The notes under the pieces were generated by a model. That model was not told the DNA's origin. It saw nothing but the letters and a program-made list of their open reading frames with translations, and searched no databases. From Chrysemys picta bellii (Eukaryota; Chordata; Testudines; Emydidae), in the NCBI RefSeq assembly GCF_011386835.1, contig NC_088792.1:221312394-221376393 (forward strand): a stretch of 64,000 nt of DNA, read 5' to 3'. A program made the position numbers and the translations under genes. Positions 57,456-64,000 of the stretch are shown piece after piece. The first letter of the stretch is position 1. Each line of letters begins with the position of its first letter.

Positions 57456-57548
57456 TCTGAATAAATTATAAGGCAAACTTTCAGCACAGCAGAAGTCCCA
57501 AGGTGATTAGAATTTACACCACTGAATAATATTTTAAACACAGACAGT
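57456..57548 (+). repeat. Local direct duplication, copy 1
   Basis: AAATTATAAGGCAAACTTTC and AATAATATTTTAAACACAGA match the second copy at 58084-58172 at about 88-90% identity. Confidence 0.8.
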
Positions 57549-58050
57549 ACATTAGCCCAGAGAAGCTTACGTTCATCATACCACTGCATCATCTCATCAC
57601 TTCACATAGAGGCTATAAGACTGGGGGGTGGAAGTGCATCTAGCAAAAGTATACGCACCATATTAAAGGTAAAGTTTGAGTATTATTGGAAATGTGCATA
57701 TTATAATTACAGAGCTAGGCCAATAGAGCATGGAGGAAAAGATGATTTATTCCCACTTAATGGCTAAATATAAATATAATTGCAGTAGAGAACAGAGTTG
57801 GATTGCTACACATTAGGCTTGAAGACTTTGTCTCTGCCAGTTAAGATTTGTTTTCATGGATTAATCAAATATCAGATTGTCTATCAGATTGTGACTTTGG
57901 CTGGTCTTGTTCTCCTTTCTGATATTTGAAGCACCAATTCAATAAAGCACTTAAGCTCATGCTTAAGTCCCATAGAAGTTATTGGGACTTAAGCACATAC
58001 GTAAATGGTTTGTTGAATGAGGACCTGTGGAAGAACAAGTTTTTTTACAC

Positions 58051-58082
58051 ACACACTCTCTCTCTCTCTCTCTCTCTCTCAA
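58051..58082 (+). repeat. (CA)n(CT)n microsatellite
   Basis: An ACACACAC run passes into a long CTCTCT run next to local duplication copy 2. Confidence 0.95.
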
Positions 58083-58083
58083 A

Positions 58084-58172
58084 TCTGCATAAATTATAAG
58101 GCAAACTTTTAGCACAGCAGAAGTCTCTAGGTAATTAGAATTTACAACGCTGAATAATATTTTAAACAAAGA
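58084..58172 (+). repeat. Local direct duplication, copy 2
   Basis: Second copy of the ~90-bp unit at 57456-57548, starting right after the CT microsatellite. Confidence 0.8.
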
Positions 58173-59334
58173 CAAATAGTGATTTAAACCACACACACAT
58201 ACAGGTTTTATCATCCATTTTGCCTCAGAATGATTTATTAAATGTGCTACAATAGCAGACTGGAAATGTTTTAGAGGTTATTTCAGACAGAAGGTCTTTT
58301 TTGTGTTAGATTAAAAATAATTTACCTGGGCTTGTTTACATAATTCAGCCTCTGTCGTGGAAGACACTAATTTCAATGCTGGACATAAAAGCAATAATTT
58401 CGGTGGCTAGTTAAAAACCTATCCTGTAACAGTCTTTATGTAACAACAATTAAACTATTTCACATACCATTTAATATTTTCTATCAAAAGCCCCTGGGAA
58501 AAGTGTGTTTGATTTCCTACTCACTAATTTCAGAAGACTGTAAGCACTAGAAAGGGTATGTCTTCTTGTGGCTGCTGCCCCAAACCCACAATTTTGGGGC
58601 CAGTGGTCTATACCACACAAGATGATGTCAGCTTTATCATGCACTGAGGGCACCATGCGCGTGGGAGGATCAGATGATACTGTGGAGCTCAGTCATTTGC
58701 CTGGCCCTGCCTCTTTCTCATTTCTGTGATTTGACGCAGGTGGTGCACTCACACAAAGGCTTCTACAGGGTCACGGCCTGTCATGGACATTCCATGCCTA
58801 CCTCTCCATACATATGTATAGATGAGACCTTCCAGAAGAGGAAATAACCTTAATTGTTTCAAATAAATATTAACACGAATGTCAGGGTCTTGTTTATATT
58901 ACTAATTAAAGGCCAGATTTTGCTGTCTTAGGTGAGTAATCCCATTCACCTGGGAAGTGAGCAGGAGGTGGTCCTAATTGAACATTTACTTTCAGCGATT
59001 ATGCTGGTAGCTCTAAGGTATCTTGAACCAATAAGCTGATGTAACACAAATGATAATGAACTCCCTTGGACTAGAATTTGCAAGTGCAGCATGATTTAGT
59101 GATTTAACCAGAACTGGAAGTCAGGGGATATGGGGCCACATTCAGAGCCCCATATTTAAAGGGTGATTTTAAGGAGTTGCCTAAACTCTAACTTAACTAG
59201 CTTAGCATATATTAAAGACAGTGGGTATGATCCACACAGTTACTAGGGTGCCTAAGTCCTGTTTTCAAGGGACTAAGTCCTGTTTTTAGGCACTGCTGCA
59301 ATCCACAAAATTTCTGCTCACCTGCTGCCTCACC
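58173..59334. other. Unique DNA
   Basis: No gene or repeat recognised. Confidence 0.4.
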
Positions 59335-59342
59335 CTATAGAC

Positions 59343-59636
59343 CAGTGGTGGGCAACCTGCAGCCCGCAGGCCGCCTGCGGTAATCCACAGCTCCCAATGG
59401 CCACGATTTGCCATTCCCAGCCAATGGGAGCTGCGGGAAGTGGCGTGGGCTGCAGGGACATGCTGGTCACTGCTTCCCGCAGCTCCCATTGGCCGGGAAT
59501 GGTGAACCGCACGCACTGGGAGCTGTGGGCCGCCATGCCTGTGGACAGTCAATGTAAACAAACTGTCTTGCAGCCTGCCAGCGGATTACCTTGTTGGGCT
59601 GCGTGCAGCCCGTGGGCCACAAGTTGCCCACCATTG
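59343..59636. mobile_element. hAT-type palindromic MITE (294 bp)
   Basis: The termini CAGTGGTGGGCAACCTGCAG and ...AAGTTGCCCACCATTG are flanked by the perfect 8-bp duplication CTATAGAC (59335-59342 and 59637-59644). Internal arms around GCTCCCATTGGC and GCCAATGGGAGC can fold back. It resembles the 4356 MITE in its GGCCAATGGG-type interior. Confidence 0.93.
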
Positions 59637-59644
59637 CTATAGAC

Positions 59645-60300
59645 AGTTAAACTTGGTGCCTAAGTTTTTGCCTTTGGACATGTGCACTTCAGCCTCACTT
59701 TAGGCTCTGGGGCACCTATCTCCCCACATGAGCATGTGCACTGATGCCTCACATTACGCATCTGGACACCTATCTTCCACCTAAACCCCAGAGTGATTCA
59801 GAAACAGGGAAAGACAGGCATCCGTCTTCCCAAGTTGTGTGTGGGGAGCCCGATCTGGTCGGTAGCCTCTGAACAAGCCTCCTAGACTGGGCCCCTCAGG
59901 CAAGTTTGCACAAAACACTCACATTTACACAAAATCCTCTTTCTACTGCTCTGGTAATGTACAGGGATAATTTATGCTATAGTGATGTAAAGGGGCCTAC
60001 GTGTAAATGAAAACCAAGGACTCAGACTCATTTACACACATATCAACTAGGTGTGTAATGTACCTGCTGCACATATGACCTCCTTATATGGTCCACTGAG
60101 TGAGCAAAAGGTGGTCTAAACTGGTGTGGTTTACCTGCAGAGGGTGTGGAAACAAAGGGTGAAGGAGAAAACTAAACAACAGTAGCCCAGTTTTCACTTT
60201 ACCTTACAAGTCAATTTCACCTTCTTCTTAGAAATAGACTTGAACCAAATTTTTAGATCTAAACATCCCTGAATCTGGAGACAGGTTGGAATTCAAACCT
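59645..60300. other. Unique DNA
   Basis: Nothing recognised. Confidence 0.4.
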
Positions 60301-60308
60301 GATATGGA

Positions 60309-61043
60309 TAAGGTTGTCAACTTTCTAATTGCATAAAACCGAACACCCTTGCCCGACTCCTTCCTCAAGGACCCGCCTCTTCTCTGAGGCCCTGCCCCCA
60401 CTCACTCCATCCCCCCTCTCTTTGTCACTCGCTCTCCGCCACCCTCGCTCACTTGCTCGTTTTCAATGGGCTGGGGCAGGGGATTGGGATGTGTGGGGGG
60501 GTGAGGGCTCTTACTGGGGTACGGGCTCTGGCGTGGGCCTGGGGATGAGGGATTTGGGGCGCAGGAGGGGGCTCCGGGCTGGGGGATGAGGAGTTCGGAG
60601 TGCGTGAGGGAGTTCAGGGCTGGGGCACAGGAGGGGATTTAGGATGTGGGGTCTGGGTGGTGCTAATCTCAGGCGGCCCTGGTATTTCCCGGTGATGGAG
60701 GAAGTCCTCGTGGCTCCCGGGAAGCAGCAGCATGTCCCTCCGGCTCCTAAGCGGAGGGGTGGCCAGGGAGCTCTGCGTGTTGCCCCCGCCCGCAGGTGCT
60801 GCCTCCATTGGCTGTTGTTCCTGGCCAATGGGAGCCGTGGAGCCAATGCTCAGTCCCCTGGCCACTCCTCTGTGTAGGAGCTGGAGGGACATGCTGGCTG
60901 CTTCTCGTGAGCCATACAGAGCCTGCCTGCCCCGCTGTGGCTAACCGGACTTTTAGCAGCCTGGTCAGCTGCACTGACCGGAGCTGCCAGGGTCCCTATT
61001 CGACCAGGCATTCTGGTCAATAATCAGATGCCTGGCAACCCTA
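60309..61043. mobile_element. hAT-type element, GC-rich (735 bp)
   Basis: The left terminus TAAGGTTGTCAAC and the right terminus (minus strand TAGGGTTGCCAGG) are flanked by the perfect 8-bp duplication GATATGGA (60301-60308 and 61044-61051). The interior is GC-rich with repeated GGGGGATGAGG- and TGGGGCGCAGG-like units. It mimics a CpG island and yields many spurious ORFs. No transposase seen. Confidence 0.88.
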
Positions 61044-61296
61044 GATATGGATCCGAATTTTTCAAAAGGCCCCTCTATCTATAACGAGCTGTACCAAAAC
61101 CCCAGCTCCAAACACTTCCAGATGTCAGGGGTGTCCAAAATTCACACGTGGATCCAAATTTTGCATCTTGGGCCTATCTCTACTTCCAACTCTGGACATG
61201 TTTGTTTTTCCAGCATTTGAATAATTTTCAAATGGTGTGACTTTGCCCATCTACATCAATTCTACTCCACTATCTTCCCTAGTTTTAGCCCTTCCA

Positions 61297-61513
61297 CAAA
61301 AAGCAACAGGGGGTCCTGTGGCACCTTTAAGACTAACAGAAGTATTGGGAGCATAAGCTTTCGTGGGTAAGAACCTCACTTCTTCAGATGCAAGAAGTGA
61401 GATTCTTACCCACGAAAGCTTATGCTCCCAATACTTCTGTTAGTCTTAAAGGTGCCACAGGATCCTCTGTTGCTTTTTACAGATTCAGACTAATACGTCT
61501 ATCCCTCTGATAC
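61297..61513. mobile_element. Short Penelope-like insertion with inverted copies (217 bp)
   Basis: The perfect 13-bp direct repeat TTTAGCCCTTCCA flanks it (61284-61296 and 61514-61526). Two 3' ends, left inverted and right plus, meet near 61395. Both carry the CCCACGAAAGCTTATGCTCCC segment in their own orientation. Confidence 0.92.
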
Positions 61514-61526
61514 TTTAGCCCTTCCA

Positions 61527-64000
61527 GTTTCACATTTATTTTAGTGAATTAAAGTCATTCTCAATTTAGCCACATAAGATTGGAGTCTAAGAATTGACAT
61601 GTACATTAAAGATAGTAAACTATTTTCTAGTAACAAAACTAAATTATCCTGTTTCCACTTCAATTGACAATGGAACACAGAATCAGCTAGAAACTGGAAA
61701 TATCTTCTTTCTAAAACCAGCAGATTCTTCATTTGTGCAATGTCTAACCACTGCAAATCTCAGCAAAAAATTGCACTGAAATGGTAGGTGGCTCCTAACT
61801 GTTACAAACTTTACAATGGCTTTTATGTTTAAATACCATTTAGCAGCTGTTAAAGGTCAGCACATATCCTTTCCTTTGCTAGTGTAGAGTCTGAAACTGC
61901 CAAGAAAAGAATGCATGGTGCATTAAATAATGTTTAAATGTAGTAATTATTTTCTTGATTTCTTTTCCCTGGGTAATGAAAGGGATCACTTAAGTATTTC
62001 CATTTTTTTTCTTACTTCCATCTGACAATGTAAAACACTAATTAAAATATTTGTACCATAAATTTACTTACAGGGATGACACATTTTGTACACAAAACAA
62101 GCAAAACATCTGACACATTGTATTGTGCCAGGTGCTGCTAAGAATGTGCAATACAGATTGTCATCTGAAGGCTCAACACCCCCTCCCCAAAACTTGCAGC
62201 GATGTTTCATTATCAATTTTATTTCCTACCATACACCAAATGTACAGCACAGAACACAGTTTTGTTGCTTTGATGTAAGAAATATTAATTGTATGAAGAA
62301 ACAGTATACAAACTACTCCAAATTAAAAAAATGCATACATCATTGCTTTTTACAAAAGGTCTAATTTACAGTATAGCTCATCAATGCAGTTTAACACAAA
62401 AAAGAAAAAAAAGAAAAAAGAAAAAAATCAGTGCACATTACAAAACACATCAAGTACAAAGGAAGCAAATAAATACGAACATACTTCACAAAACATCCTG
62501 AGCAAACAATCCAAACACAGACAAATTAACCTGAAGCCATTGTAAATCATAGTAATAAATATATAGGTTGGCAAGAGATTTTTTTAAAATGTAAATTAAA
62601 TAAAATATATAACAAATTTGTTAAAATATGTAGTTAATTACATTTTAGTCTTTGTAATGAGTGAACTCATTTTGTATGCATTTAACAAGTATAGCAAATG
62701 TTTGCTTTTTTTTTTAGCAAGTACAATAACTTTAATAGCAAATTTTTGTTTGGTGTCCTCCTATTTATATTAGACAGCACATACGGTAGCTTTTTGAAAA
62801 ATTGATTTAAAAATAAACACAGCTTCTAAGAACATACATCTTCTTCTGTCTAAACTAAGATTAGAGGGTTAAACCAACCCTCAAATGAAAAGCAAGCCCC
62901 ACCTAATGCAGAACAGTGACCACAGTGCATGAGTTGAATCACCTTTGAATATTACTTTTTGTGCAGGAACAGTAATAATATATTTGTATATGTCAAGCCT
63001 GTGAATGCCATCATATTCAGTCTAAATATAAATGAGGCTAATAAAAATAAACACTTTCATTGTAGCACAGAAAAATTAAACACACGCTAGATCCATGTAT
63101 ACATTTACACTGAGGCACATATGCACATGAGGTGTGTGTGCATACAAAAAAGGCAGTTTAGCTGGTTGTTTATACCTTTTTTTTAAAAAAAATAAATATA
63201 AAAAAAACTTTTGAAACAGTGCTTAATTACTTACAATCCCTGAAATAGACATTGCCTCTGGTATAGCAACTACTAAACTCTGATTGATTCAGAAATTCAA
63301 AACCCAGGCTAACTGAATACAGATGCACAGCCAAGTACCTTTGAACATGTGTGCGTCTGTGTGTGTCCATATGTACTGTAGCACTTGGCACCCTACCAAA
63401 AGACTGGCAACCGATTCAATACCAACATTGTCTTTGTGTATAAGGAGGGGTTAAAACCAACCAGTGCATTGCTACAGTTCAGGTTAAGAGAAAACCAATT
63501 ACAGTGAGACTGGAGTATTATTTTTCTCCAGGTTGCCGCCTTCTAAGCTTCTCTCAGTTCCAACTAGTACGATAAATGCCATTTCAGGGGAGATTTGTTG
63601 GATTAACTGGTATGTACAAAATCTTCAGTTTGGATGCTTTTGTGTTTTGCAAATACAAATGCATAATCATATTGGTCGCTTGTCTAATGTAACAACATAC
63701 TGTACTAAAAAAGTACTAGTCGTATCAAATCATCTCTCTTGTTCAGGGATGATTAGTTTTTCTCTCTGAACTAACTTGGAAAAAAACTGCATTGTTAAAA
63801 TAATTCTGAAGTTCTTTTGAAACATTTTAAATAATTGTTTGCGTAGGCTAAAACACACAGCCAAGTCAAATGCTTTGCTGATTGCTATATTTCATTATTG
63901 CTAACAAATTCTTCAACACACTGTGTTCCAGCAAACTGTGCTTTTTAGAGCGCAGGTTCCCCACTAGTGGGAGCCATTTATCTTTTCATTCCTTGCTTCC
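61527..64000. other. AT-rich sequence free of recognised repeats
   Basis: About 2.5 kb, including an A/G-rich run near 62398-62430. No repeat family, ORF with motifs or RNA gene recognised. It could be intron or 3' UTR of a neighbouring gene, but the sequence gives no proof. Confidence 0.4.

Noticed and set aside
60330..61000. CpG island or gene promoter
   Set aside because: The GC-rich block is exactly bounded by hAT termini and an 8-bp duplication, so its composition belongs to the transposon.

Overview
The window is vertebrate nuclear DNA built almost entirely from interspersed repeats, with no convincing host-gene exon. The repeat mix suggests a reptile, most likely a cryptodiran turtle (inference): several CR1-family LINE copies, a tRNA-derived SINE with a CR1-like 3' tail, many short hAT-type elements with 8-bp target duplications, old MIR-type SINEs, and Penelope-like elements (PLEs) carrying a GIY-YIG endonuclease.

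Layout. 1-3020: a 5'-truncated CR1 on the minus strand whose ORF2 frame is open from the left window edge to about 2115, abutting an older plus-strand CR1/L3-like 3' end that holds a hAT MITE. 4.3-10.4 kb: hAT MITEs, a PLE, a hAT element with a SINE inside it, and a hairpin-rich TA-flanked MITE. 12.06-15.13 kb: a CR1 3' end split by a 2.55-kb DNA transposon that encodes an almost intact, unassigned transposase-like protein with two homopolymer frameshifts. 17.8-18.6 kb: a PLE with a readable GIY-YIG domain. 21.6-22.5 kb: an LTR-like block. 23.36-27.0 kb: a 3.6-kb element with ~310-bp inverted termini and a badly decayed coding region ending in a FEN1-like motif, with a PLE in its right terminus. 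28.0-32.1 kb: a CR1 with a near-complete 5' half (5'UTR, ORF1 with a GDSL-type esterase, ORF2 endonuclease) but no 3' half of its own, invaded by a SINE and by a second CR1. 34-46 kb: more PLE, hAT and TA-flanked MITEs, a decayed CR1 RT, and a long inverted-repeat element. 50-61.5 kb: a mariner-like MITE, MIR pieces, a solo LTR with a 5-bp duplication, two hAT elements and a PLE. 61.5-64 kb: AT-rich sequence without recognised repeats.

How the parts relate. CR1 ORF2 (endonuclease plus reverse transcriptase) is the probable source of mobility for the SINE, whose tail matches CR1. The GIY-YIG PLEs are an independent retroelement lineage with 11-13 bp duplications and inverted copies. The hAT MITEs carry no transposase and would need one in trans. 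Nesting gives a relative chronology: MIR pieces and old CR1 fragments are hosts; hAT MITEs, SINE, PLEs, the 2.55-kb element and the open CR1 are later arrivals. The strongest candidates for something new are the two protein-coding DNA elements at 12.25-14.80 kb and 23.36-27.0 kb, and a hammerhead-ribozyme-like core in the PLE 3' ends. Family assignments come from motif reading only; no database search was run.
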